Below are positions 1-11,781 of a stretch of 32,190 bases of DNA, one piece after another; the first letter of the stretch is position 1; each line of letters starts with the position of its first letter. Made by a program: the position numbers and the translations under genes. The notes beneath the pieces are model-generated. The model made no database searches and had not been told where the DNA came from. It was given only the letters and a program-made list of their open reading frames with translations. Location of the stretch: positions 1-32,190 of the forward strand of contig DASYSL010000088.1 of the NCBI GenBank assembly GCA_036003365.1, read 5' to 3'. The stretch comes from DASYSL01 sp036003365 (lineage in GTDB: Bacteria > Eisenbacteria > RBG-16-71-46 > DASYSL01).

Positions 1-1016
1 GCGGCGTCGGGCACGACCACACGCCCGGCCGCCAGCGCGGCCGCGATCTCGCGCGCATAGAGGACGAAGGAGCGGGACCAAATGGTATCCGGCATCTTCA
101 TCGCCGCCGCATCGAAGGGCGCCGCAGGGGCCGACAAGTCAGTGAAGTCTTTCTCGGTACCGCGGCGGCCCCACAACTTCCCCGAAGGCTCCAAAATAAG
201 CGAGCCCTCGGTACCGTGCGCCGCGATCGTCTGGCCGGGCACGCGCGAGCGCGCGACCGCGGTCAGCACGCAGGAAACCACCGCACCGCCATCCAGCTCG
301 AGCCAGAACGCGGCATAATCGTCGGCCGTCACGCGGCGCAAAGAACCGCCATCGGCATCCGGGCGCTCGGGAATCATGGTCCGCACGTCCCCGCGCCCGC
401 GCACCACCTCGCCGAAGGTGAACCGCACCGCATCGACGACATGCGAGCCGATCGCGCCCAGGATCCCGCCACCGGCGGCCTCGTCGGACCACCAGCTCCA
501 CGCGCGCGTGGGATCGAGCCGGAACTCGCTCTCGACCTGGATCGCCACGTGAAGCAATCGACCCAAGAAGCCCGAGCCCACCAGCTCGCGCATGCGCCGC
601 CGCGTGGGATCGAAGCGCAGCTCGTGATCGATCAGCGCCAGACGCCCGCTTTGCCGCGCCGCGTCGGCCATGTCGCGCGCCTCGCCCGCGTTCATCGCCG
701 TCGGCTTCTCGCACAGGACGTGCTTGCCGGCAGCCAACGCGCGCAACGAATAGTCGCGGTGCGTGTCGGGCGGTGAGCTCACGCACACGAGATCCAGATC
801 GTCGAGCTTCAAGAAGCGATCGAGGTCCGAAGCGTCGAAGGCGCGGCGGATCTCGAAGTCGCCTTTGGCCGCGGTGTAGGCGCGCGCCAGCTGGCGGCTG
901 ACCACGGCGACGACTTCGACGCCGGGCGTCTGCGCGAACGCGGGGATCTGCGTGTGGCGGCCGAAGCCGGAGCCGATGACGCCGACGCCGAGGGGTCTGC
1001 CTTGAGGAGGAGTCAT
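1..1016 (-). CDS. Gfo/Idh/MocA-family NAD(P)-dependent oxidoreductase, 3' end cut by the window
   Basis: The reading frame is open from an ATG at 1016 to the window edge (338 complete codons), so the C-terminus is missing. Residues 10-20 form a Rossmann dinucleotide-binding loop (GVGVIGSGFGR). E103-K104-P105 is the EKP motif typical of this family, whose Lys contacts substrate and cofactor. A glycine-rich stretch followed by GSHVVDAVRF lies in the middle and matches the start of the family's C-terminal alpha/beta domain. A purine-rich GAGGAGGA-type ribosome site lies inside the start region on the opposite strand of valS. The gene is divergent from valS. The family oxidises or reduces sugars, inositols and related polyols; the substrate cannot be read from the sequence, and no sugar genes lie nearby in the window. 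Confidence 0.88.
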   Translation of the reverse strand, partial: MTPPQGRPLGVGVIGSGFGRHTQIPAFAQTPGVEVVAVVSRQLARAYTAAKGDFEIRRAFDASDLDRFLKLDDLDLVCVSSPPDTHRDYSLRALAAGKHVLCEKPTAMNAGEARDMADAARQSGRLALIDHELRFDPTRRRMRELVGSGFLGRLLHVAIQVESEFRLDPTRAWSWWSDEAAGGGILGAIGSHVVDAVRFTFGEVVRGRGDVRTMIPERPDADGGSLRRVTADDYAAFWLELDGGAVVSCVLTAVARSRVPGQTIAAHGTEGSLILEPSGKLWGRRGTEKDFTDLSAPAAPFDAAAMKMPDTIWSRSFVLYAREIAAALAAGRVVVPDA

Positions 1017-1075
1017 GCGCGCGAGTCTATCCGAAGGCCCCGGCGGCCTCCTAGAGGTCCGAGGCCCCGGCGCCC

Positions 1076-1105
1076 TTAGGGCCCGCCCCGCTGCTGTGCT
1101 AGCAT
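1076..1105 (+). promoter_or_regulatory. Candidate valS promoter (weak -35, -10 TAGCAT)
   Basis: TAGCAT at 1100-1105 lies 18 nt after TTAGGG at 1076-1081, in the gap between the divergent oxidoreductase and valS. The -10 has the conserved T-A---T positions and resembles other -10 hexamers in this window (TAGAGT, TAGATT). The -35 is poor, so this is a tentative call. Confidence 0.35.
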
Positions 1106-1148
1106 CCCGCCTCACTGCAGGCATTTGGCGGCAACGCGGCGCGGCAGG

Positions 1149-1200
1149 GGCGGTTTCAGCCGCTCCCACCGCCTCCGCACGTCGATTGAAGTTTCGGAGG
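1149..1200 (+). promoter_or_regulatory. valS leader with stem that can hide the Shine-Dalgarno
   Basis: GGCGGT (1149-1154) can pair with ACCGCC (1168-1173). CCTCCG (1172-1177) can pair with CGGAGG (1195-1200), which contains the valS ribosome site. The two stems share bases 1172-1173, so they compete partly. No T-box sequence is visible. That the structure regulates translation is inference. Confidence 0.35.
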
Positions 1201-1205
1201 AAGAG

Positions 1206-3920
<2,715 letters not shown>

Positions 3921-4004
3921 CGCAAAGTTGGCGAACACATCGGAACCTTGAACACGTCGCGACGTAACACGGATCGAGCCTGCCTGAGGGGGGAGAGCCG
4001 ACCC

Positions 4005-5366
4005 ATGAAGCTTGCGAACGCGCTGGGGATCTTGCTTACCGTCCTTGTCGCCGCGCCCGCTGCCGGCGCCGCCGACCGCCAACTTTCGGTCACCGTATAC
4101 AACCAAGACATCGCGCTGGTGCGCGAAGAGCGCGACGTCCAGCTCGCGGCCGGGCGCTCGACCCTGCGCTACGCCGACGTCGCCGCTCAGATCGATCCCA
4201 CGTCCGTGCTCCTGGTGCCGGTAAGCGGGGGCGGGTTCCGCGTGCTGGAGCAGAACTTCCAGTACGACCTGGTGAGCGGCGACCGGCTGCTCGAGCGCTC
4301 GCTCGAGGGCACGGTGCGCATCGTCGGCAAGGACGGCGGCGTCACCGAGGGCAAGCTGCTCTCCTACGACGGCGCCACGCTCGTGGTCGAGACGCGCGAC
4401 GGCGTGAAGATCGTGAACCGCACCGAGACGCGCGAGGTGGCGCTCACGCAGCTTCCCGGCGGGCTCATCTCGCGGCCGACGCTCGCCTGGCTGGTCGATG
4501 CCTCCGGCGGTGGCAGCCGCCGGACCAGGCTCTCGTATCTCACGAGCGGTCTCTCGTGGCACGCCGAGTACGTCGCGGTGGTCAATCCCGAGGACACCGG
4601 GCTCTCGCTCGGTGGCTGGGTCTCGGTCGAGAACCATTCGGGCGCCACCTATCCGGAAGCCAAGCTCAAGCTTGTTGCCGGCGACATCCAGCTCGTGCGC
4701 CCCGTCTTCAAGGAAGCGCTCATGCGCGGGGGTGTCATGGCCGAGCAAGCCGCCGCGCCGCCGCAGTTCGCCGAGCGCGGCTTCTTCGAGTTCCACCTCT
4801 ATGATTTGCAGCGCCCGACCACCATCGCCGACCGCGAGACCAAGCAGATCTCGCTCTTCGATCCCGCCGACGTGAAGAACGTCGAGAAGAAGTACACGTT
4901 CGACGCCGAGCGCCTGGGCAACAAGGTGAACGTCACCCTCGAGTTCAAGAACGCGCAGGCGTCCGGCCTCGGCATGCCGCTGCCGGCGGGCACGGTGCGC
5001 GTGTACAAGCAGGACAAGGACGGCTCGCAGGAGTTCGTGGGCGAGGACCGCATCGACCACACGCCGCAGGACGAGAAGGTGCGCCTGGCACTCGGCAAGG
5101 CGTTCGACGTGGTGGCCGAGCGCAAGCAGATCAACTTCCGCCGCGTCTCCGACAAGGTGGCCGAGACGAGCTGGGAGATCGACCTCCGCAATCGCAAGAA
5201 GGAGACGGTCACCGTGATCGTGATCGAGCATCCGACCGGCGACTGGGAGATCACGGAGAAGTCCGCCAACTTCACCAAGCGCGATGCCCAGACCATCGAA
5301 TTCCCGGTGAGCGTGGCGCCCGGCGCCGAGGTCAAGCTCACGTACACGGTGCGCACGCAGCTGTAG
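4005..5366 (+). CDS. Secreted DUF4139 domain protein
   Basis: A 453-residue protein of unknown function. Residues 1-23 are a Sec signal peptide (short basic n-region, hydrophobic core, A-G-A-A before the mature part). The mature protein opens with a beta-rich segment (LSVTVYNQDIALVREER). A DUF4139 core follows near residues 180-235: SYLTSGLSWHAEYVAVV, then GWVSVENHSGATY and AKLKLVAGDIQLV. Such proteins are predicted beta-sandwich, envelope-located, with no known activity. The ATG at 4005 follows a strong GGGGGGAGAG site. An in-frame TTG at 3948 would put 19 charged residues ahead of the signal peptide and is rejected. The gene stands alone between valS and the uvrB operon; a 12-bp palindrome (ACGTCGCGACGT, 3954-3965) lies in its leader. 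Confidence 0.85.
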   Translation: MKLANALGILLTVLVAAPAAGAADRQLSVTVYNQDIALVREERDVQLAAGRSTLRYADVAAQIDPTSVLLVPVSGGGFRVLEQNFQYDLVSGDRLLERSLEGTVRIVGKDGGVTEGKLLSYDGATLVVETRDGVKIVNRTETREVALTQLPGGLISRPTLAWLVDASGGGSRRTRLSYLTSGLSWHAEYVAVVNPEDTGLSLGGWVSVENHSGATYPEAKLKLVAGDIQLVRPVFKEALMRGGVMAEQAAAPPQFAERGFFEFHLYDLQRPTTIADRETKQISLFDPADVKNVEKKYTFDAERLGNKVNVTLEFKNAQASGLGMPLPAGTVRVYKQDKDGSQEFVGEDRIDHTPQDEKVRLALGKAFDVVAERKQINFRRVSDKVAETSWEIDLRNRKKETVTVIVIEHPTGDWEITEKSANFTKRDAQTIEFPVSVAPGAEVKLTYTVRTQL

Positions 5367-5388
5367 GCCGCGGGGGGGGCGGGGCCGG

Positions 5389-5414
5389 CCCGGCGTTCGC
5401 GCCCGGCGTTCGCG
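5389..5414 (+). repeat. Perfect 13-bp tandem repeat upstream of uvrB
   Basis: CCCGGCGTTCGCG occurs at 5389-5401 and again at 5402-5414, followed by a third partial CCCG. It lies inside a larger GC-rich dyad (GGGGCGGG 5376-5383 with CCCGCCCC 5415-5422). The second copy overlaps the expected -35 position of the uvrB promoter, so an operator role is possible but unproved. Confidence 0.8.
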
Positions 5415-5437
5415 CCCGCCCCGTCCAATGGTATTCT
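5409..5437 (+). promoter_or_regulatory. Candidate extended -10 promoter of the uvrB operon
   Basis: TATTCT at 5432-5437 is preceded by TGG (5429-5431), an extended -10. The -35 region (TTCGCG, 5409-5414) is poor. Transcription would begin about 5443-5445, only 2-4 nt before the uvrB ATG, which would make the message effectively leaderless. Confidence 0.4.
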
Positions 5438-5446
5438 CCGCGCGGA

Positions 5447-7569
<2,123 letters not shown>

Positions 7570-7573
<4 letters not shown>

Positions 7574-8460
7574 ATCTCGAGACCATCGCGCTCCACACGG
7601 TGAAGGTCGCCCTCATGGAGGATCTGTGGGGCGGCGACGTCACCACCCAGGCCACGGTGGGGCCCGACGTCATCGCCGAGGCCTCGATCCTCGCCAAGGC
7701 CAACGGAGTGCTTGCCGGCCTCGACGTGGCGCGTCTCGTGTTCCGCGAAGTCGATGCCGAGATCACCATGACGGGCGACGCCAAGGACGGCCAGCGCGTG
7801 CAGCCCGGCCGCGAGGTGGCGCGCTTGCATGGCAAGGCGGCATCGATCCTCTCGGCCGAGCGCACGGCGCTCAACTTCCTCTGCCACTTGAGCGGCGTCG
7901 CCACCCTGACCTCGCGCTTCGTGCGCCGCACGCGCGGCACCGGGGCCGTGATCCTCGACACGCGCAAGACGCTTCCTGGACTTCGCGTGCTCGAGAAATA
8001 CGCGGTGCAGAAGGGCGGGGGCGAGAACCACAGGATCGGCCTCGGCGACATGTATCTGGTGAAGGACAATCACATCAAAGCCGCGGGCTCGATCACGCTG
8101 GCCGTCGAGCGCATCCAGGCGCACCGCCAGGAGCTTTTGCTCGAGGTCGAGGCCCAGACCTTCGAGCAGGTGAAGGAGGCTTGCGAGGCCGGGATCGATC
8201 GCATCCTGTTCGACAACATGAGCCTCGAGCAGATCGCCTTGGCCCTGCAGATCGTGGACAATCATCCCAAGCCCGCGACCCCGCCGCACGCCCGCCGCAA
8301 GGGTGCCAAGCGCTGGCCGGAAGTCGAGGTCAGTGGCGGCATCAGCCTCGACAACGTCAAGGAGATCGCCGAGCTGGGCGTCGACTTCATCTCGGTCGGC
8401 GCGCTCACGCACTCCGCACCGGCGCTCGATCTGAGCCTGGAGATCCTCACGCTTGACTGA
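7570..8460 (+). CDS. nadC: Nicotinate-nucleotide pyrophosphorylase (carboxylating)
   Basis: Quinolinate phosphoribosyltransferase of de novo NAD synthesis: quinolinate plus PRPP gives nicotinate mononucleotide, CO2 and PPi. It has 296 residues. Diagnostic motifs are EDLWGGDVTT at the start, SAERTALNFLCHLSGVAT, DTRKTLPGLRVLEKYAVQ, the GGGENHR loop and LVKDNHI, which carry the Arg/Lys/His substrate-binding residues. SGGISLDNV and FISVGALTHS close the TIM-like barrel. About 18 extra Pro/Lys/Arg-rich residues (near 235-253) lie before the SGGIS strand and are not typical. The start is an ATGA overlap with the uvrB stop, so translation is probably coupled. nadA and nadB are not in the window. Confidence 0.96.
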
Positions 8461-9274
8461 TCTTCGCGCCTGGAGCCCATCCGCCCTCGCGACGCGCCTG
8501 GCCGGCTCGCGTCTCGGCTGCTCGGTCGAAACGCTCGAGGAGGTCCAGTCGACCAACGACGAGGTGTGGGCGCGCGCCCGCGCCGGGGAGCGCGAGGGCC
8601 TGCTCCTGATCGCCGAGCGCCAGACGCAGGGCCGCGGACGCGGGGGCAACGCGTGGTTCTCCCCGCCTTACGTGGGCGTGTGGGCGTCCATGCTCCTGCG
8701 GCCCGAGCTGCCGCCGGCGCGGGTCCCCTTGCTGTCGCTCGCCGCCGGGCTGGCCTGCGCACGCGCCGCCGAGAGCGTGGGCGCGTGCGTGGGACTCAAG
8801 TGGCCCAACGATGTCGTGGCCGCCGACGGCAGCGGGCGCAAGGCGGGCGGCGTGCTGGTCGAGTCGCGTCACGAGGACGGCCGCTGGACGGTGGTGGTCG
8901 GCGTGGGCGTGAACGCCAACACCGCCGAAGAAGATTTTCCGCAGGCGCTGCGCGGCCGCGCCACGTCCCTGGCGAGGCTCAAAGGCGGCGCCGTCTCGCG
9001 CGAGGACTTCGTCGTGGCTCTCGCCGGTGAGCTGGCGGCCGGCTACGAGACACTCGAGCGCGGCGAGGATGCGCGGTTGCTCGATCAGTGGCGCCAGCGC
9101 GCCGTCATGTTCGGCCGCCCCGTGCGCGTGCGCGGCGGAGGGGCCGAGATCCACGGCGTGGCCCGCGACCTGGTCGAAGACGGCTCCTTGCTCGTGCGCC
9201 TGGACTCAGGCGTCGAACTGGAAGTTCGTGCCGGCGAGCTCGAAGTGCTGTGGCAGGGAGGCGGCGTTGTCTGA
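8453..9274 (+). CDS. birA: Biotin--[acetyl-CoA-carboxylase] ligase, catalytic type without HTH
   Basis: Attaches biotin to the biotin-carboxyl-carrier domain through biotinyl-AMP. It has 273 residues. Visible motifs are STNDEVW near 36-42, the adenylate-binding GRGRGGNAW loop, KWPND, and KAGGVLVES with VVVGVGVNAN. A C-terminal SH3-like domain ends the protein. The N-terminal winged-helix repressor domain of E. coli BirA is absent, so this copy should be enzyme only. The start is a TTG at 8453 that overlaps the nadC stop by eight bases, with GGAG about 10 nt upstream; no better start is present. The next gene, tatC, begins with the same TTG-over-TGA arrangement. Confidence 0.93.
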   Translation: MTDLRAWSPSALATRLAGSRLGCSVETLEEVQSTNDEVWARARAGEREGLLLIAERQTQGRGRGGNAWFSPPYVGVWASMLLRPELPPARVPLLSLAAGLACARAAESVGACVGLKWPNDVVAADGSGRKAGGVLVESRHEDGRWTVVVGVGVNANTAEEDFPQALRGRATSLARLKGGAVSREDFVVALAGELAAGYETLERGEDARLLDQWRQRAVMFGRPVRVRGGGAEIHGVARDLVEDGSLLVRLDSGVELEVRAGELEVLWQGGGVV

Positions 9275-10097
9275 AGTCGACCAGGACCTGGGCGACCCCG
9301 CCGACCCCGCCGCGCAGGAAGAGCCCGTCGCGCTGACGCTGCTCGAGCATCTCGAGGAGCTGCGCTTTCGGCTCATCCGCTCGCTGATCGCCGTCGCCGT
9401 CGGCATGCTCGGCGGCTGGTTCGCCTCGCCCTGGGTGCTCGATTGGGTGGTGACTCGCACCGTGCACCGCGCGTTCGTCTTCAGCCCGGTCGAAGCGCTC
9501 TTCCAGCGCTTCAAGCTCGCGATCATTCTCGGCGCCTGCTTCGCGCTGCCCGCCGTCTTCTATCAGATGTGGGCCTTCGTCGTGCCCGGGCTCCTGCGCA
9601 AGGAGCGCACGCTGCTCCTGCCCCTGGTCACCGGCTCCATGGTGCTCTTCGCCGCCGGCGTGGCCTGCTCGATCTGGATCGTGCTGCCGTTCACCCTCGC
9701 CGCGCTCAACGCCTTTCTTACGCCGGCCATGACCGTGCAGTTCCGCCTCGCCGACGTGCTCGGCTTCGTCTACGGCATGTGCATCGCGTGCGGCATCGTG
9801 TTCCAGATGCCGCTGGCCATCGGCGCGCTCACGGCCTTGCGCGTCGTGTCGTCGCGCTTCCTGATCAAGCAGTGGCGTCTCGCCATCGTGGGCGCGGTCG
9901 TGGTCGGCGCGCTCATCACGCCCGGCGACGTGGTCATCGCCCAGCTCATCATGGGCATCCCTCTGGTCCTGCTCTACGCGCTCTCGATCCTGGTGGCGTG
10001 GCTCATCGAGCGCTCGCGCGGCGCGGCGCGCCAACCCGCGATGCTCGACCGCTGGGCGAGCGGCTCCGCCAGCGGCTCCCCGGGAGAGAGCTCATGA
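9267..10097 (+). CDS. tatC: Sec-independent protein translocase TatC
   Basis: Inner-membrane receptor of the twin-arginine system that binds RR signal peptides of folded proteins. It has 276 residues and six predicted membrane helices. The conserved cytoplasmic start is EHLEELRFRLIRSL (from about residue 27). The first periplasmic loop has FSPVEALFQRFK, and ALPAVFYQMWAFVVPGLLRKER is a family hallmark. The chosen start is TTG 9267, giving MSEVDQD..., with GGGAGG 5 nt upstream (9256-9261); it overlaps the birA stop by eight bases. The ORF open further upstream is birA read in another frame. The stop overlaps the coaX ATG. tatA is encoded separately at 21351; no tatB is visible. Confidence 0.95.
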   Translation: MSEVDQDLGDPADPAAQEEPVALTLLEHLEELRFRLIRSLIAVAVGMLGGWFASPWVLDWVVTRTVHRAFVFSPVEALFQRFKLAIILGACFALPAVFYQMWAFVVPGLLRKERTLLLPLVTGSMVLFAAGVACSIWIVLPFTLAALNAFLTPAMTVQFRLADVLGFVYGMCIACGIVFQMPLAIGALTALRVVSSRFLIKQWRLAIVGAVVVGALITPGDVVIAQLIMGIPLVLLYALSILVAWLIERSRGAARQPAMLDRWASGSASGSPGESS

Positions 10098-10939
10098 GGC
10101 GCAAGCCAGCCAAGCCCAAGCCCGTGCCGCGCGGCAAGCCGCTCCCCGGCTCGTCGCTTCTCGTCGTCGACCTGGGGAACTCCGAGACCGTGATCGGCCT
10201 CTTCACCGGCGAGCGCCTGACCTCGCACTGGCGCGTGGGCAGCGTGAAGCGCACGGCCGACGAGGTGGCGCTGCTCGTGCGCTCGCTCACCGGGCGCGAG
10301 CCCGGCGATCCGCCCGCCGCGCGCTCGGTCCTGTGCTCGGTGGTGCCCACGGCGACGCGCGACTTCGCCCTGGCGCTCGAAAACATCACGGGCCGGCCGC
10401 CGCTCGTGGTCGATCAGCGCACCGTGCGTGGGCTCGCCGTGCGCTACCAGGATCCTTCGGTCGTGGGACCGGACCGTCTGGCCAACGCGGTGGCGGCGCG
10501 CGCTCTCTACGGCACGCCGGCGGTGGTCGTCGATCTCGGCACCGCGACCACCTTCGACGTGGTGGGACCGCGCGGCGATTACGTGGGCGGCGCCATCGCG
10601 CCCGGGGTGATCACGTCGAGCGAGGAGCTGTTCCGCCGCGCCGCGCGCCTGTCGCGCGTGGAGCTCGAGCTGCCCGAGCGCGCCATCGGCCGCAACACGC
10701 AAGAGAGTCTGCAGGCGGGCATCCTGCTCGGCACCGCGGGCATGGTCGACGCGCTGGTGCGCCGCATCACGCGCGAGCTCGGCAAGAAGCCGCACGTCAT
10801 CGCCACCGGCGGCCTGGCACCCATCGTGGCGCCGGCGTGCGAAACCGTCGACCGCGTGGACGAGTGGCTCACTTTGCACGGACTTCGCCTCATCGAGGCG
10901 GCCGCTGCGCGGCCAAGCGGGCGCGCGAAACGCACTTGA
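10094..10939 (+). CDS. coaX: Type III pantothenate kinase
   Basis: Phosphorylates pantothenate in the first step of CoA synthesis; type III enzymes use the ASKHA fold, need a monovalent cation and are not inhibited by CoA. It has 281 residues. The phosphate loop DLGNSETVIG begins at D26 (the family usually has D-x-G-N-T; here Asn-Ser). GPDRLANAVAA is at 125-135, DLGTATTFD at 147-155 and GGAIAPG follows. A basic Lys/Pro-rich extension of about 20 residues precedes the fold. It overlaps tatC by ATGA and ends the uvrB-nadC-birA-tatC-coaX run. It complements panB and panC found 7 kb downstream. Confidence 0.95.
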   Translation: MRRKPAKPKPVPRGKPLPGSSLLVVDLGNSETVIGLFTGERLTSHWRVGSVKRTADEVALLVRSLTGREPGDPPAARSVLCSVVPTATRDFALALENITGRPPLVVDQRTVRGLAVRYQDPSVVGPDRLANAVAARALYGTPAVVVDLGTATTFDVVGPRGDYVGGAIAPGVITSSEELFRRAARLSRVELELPERAIGRNTQESLQAGILLGTAGMVDALVRRITRELGKKPHVIATGGLAPIVAPACETVDRVDEWLTLHGLRLIEAAAARPSGRAKRT

Positions 10940-10987
10940 GCGCCGGCCGAGCCCAAGTTTGGCAGGAGCGAACGCCGCGATCCGCCT

Positions 10988-11015
10988 TTGTGGCCTCCGG
11001 TCCCGGTGGTATAAA
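10988..11015 (+). promoter_or_regulatory. Promoter of the CHRD gene
   Basis: TATAAA at 11010-11015 is preceded by TGG (extended -10), and TTGTGG at 10988-10993 lies 16 nt upstream. It is the most AT-rich point in the gap after coaX and gives a leader of about 60 nt before the ATG at 11084. Confidence 0.6.
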
Positions 11016-11083
11016 TAGAGGAGAGCCACCTGGCTCCGCGCCGCACGTTCGTAGCTCGCGTTTCTTCCACCATGGGAGGCGGC

Positions 11084-11584
11084 ATGAGACGTTGGCGAAT
11101 CCTGTCCGGCCTCTTGGTTTTGACACTGGTTTTCGCGAGTCGGGCTTCGGCCCAGACGCACTGGGTCGCCACGCTCGTCGGCACCAACGAGTCGCCTGCC
11201 GTGTCCACGCCGGCCATCGGCCAGTTCGACGCGACGCTGAACGCTGCGCAGGACAACATGACGTTCACGCTGACCTATAGCGGTCTCGTGGGCACCATGA
11301 CGCAGGCGCACATCCATCGCGGCGGCCCGGGCGTGAACGGCCCGATCATCTACTGGCTCGCCAACGGGAGCGTGGCGTCACCCATCGCCACCTGCACCGA
11401 TCCGACGCCGCTCGGTGGCGGATGCGGCTTCAACGCATCGGACTTCAACGATCTGCAGGCCGGCAATCTGTATGCGAACCTCCACACCTCGTTCGCGCCC
11501 GGCGGTGAGATCCGCGGCCAAATCACGGGCGCCACTCCGGTGGGCCCGCAGACGTGGGCGAGGATGAAGGCGTTGTACCGCTAG
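11084..11584 (+). CDS. Secreted CHRD-domain protein
   Basis: A 166-residue exported protein with one CHRD (chordin-like) domain, a beta-sandwich of unknown bacterial function. Residues 1-24 form a signal peptide ending A-S-A-Q. Domain hallmarks are a strand opening with WVATLVGTNESPAV, the AHIHRG turn, and YANLHTSFAPGGEIRGQI near the end. CTDPTPLGGGCGF contains a Cys pair that could form a disulphide. The last nine residues (WARMKALYR) lie outside the domain and might be a sorting or anchoring tail; this is only a suggestion. The ATG at 11084 is preferred over the ATG at 11072 because GGGAGG (11074-11079) precedes it and the signal peptide then starts normally. It is transcribed alone, from its own promoter to a strong terminator. 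Confidence 0.87.
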   Translation: MRRWRILSGLLVLTLVFASRASAQTHWVATLVGTNESPAVSTPAIGQFDATLNAAQDNMTFTLTYSGLVGTMTQAHIHRGGPGVNGPIIYWLANGSVASPIATCTDPTPLGGGCGFNASDFNDLQAGNLYANLHTSFAPGGEIRGQITGATPVGPQTWARMKALYR

Positions 11585-11611
11585 GCGCAACGGCCACGCG
11601 CGTCGCACCCG

Positions 11612-11640
11612 GCCCTCCGCTCGGCGGGGGGCTTTTCGTT
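11612..11640 (+). terminator. Intrinsic terminator after the CHRD gene
   Basis: A 9-bp stem, GCCCTCCGC (11612-11620) with GCGGGGGGC (11624-11632), has one G-U pair and a 3-nt loop. It is followed by TTTTCGTT. Confidence 0.85.
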
Positions 11641-11656
11641 GCCCGCGTTTCGCCGC

Positions 11657-11685
11657 TTGAGCGCCACCCCGCGAACGACTAGAGT
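11657..11685 (+). promoter_or_regulatory. Promoter of the groEL-like gene
   Basis: TTGAGC (11657-11662), a 17-nt spacer and TAGAGT (11680-11685) form a well-spaced housekeeping promoter about 100 nt before the start codon. Confidence 0.6.
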
Positions 11686-11695
11686 TCGCGCGAAC
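11670..11695. promoter_or_regulatory. Palindrome spanning the -10 of the groEL-like promoter, possible operator
   Basis: CGCGAAC (11670-11676), a 7-nt centre and GTTCGCG (11684-11690) make a perfect dyad that covers the -10 hexamer. A third CGCGAAC follows at 11689-11695. It is not the CIRCE element (TTAGCACTC-N9-GAGTGCTAA). Its position would suit a repressor, but the binding protein is unknown. Confidence 0.45.
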
Positions 11696-11781
11696 GCGAT
11701 ACCGAACCCCGCTCGTCCGCTCGTGACGTCCGGCCGGCCCCGCTACCGGTCGCAGGGATTCCCAGGGGAGGACTGCCGAGA

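Noticed and set aside
139..786. Minus-strand frame of 215 codons near the left edge
   Set aside because: It is out of frame with the oxidoreductase, whose Rossmann and EKP motifs show the correct frame is open from 1016 to base 1.
1017..1205. T-box riboswitch before valS
   Set aside because: No T-box sequence, specifier loop or terminator/antiterminator pair could be found in this short leader.
11641..11781. CIRCE (HrcA) operator before the groEL-like gene
   Set aside because: The dyad present is CGCGAAC-N7-GTTCGCG, unrelated to TTAGCACTC-N9-GAGTGCTAA.
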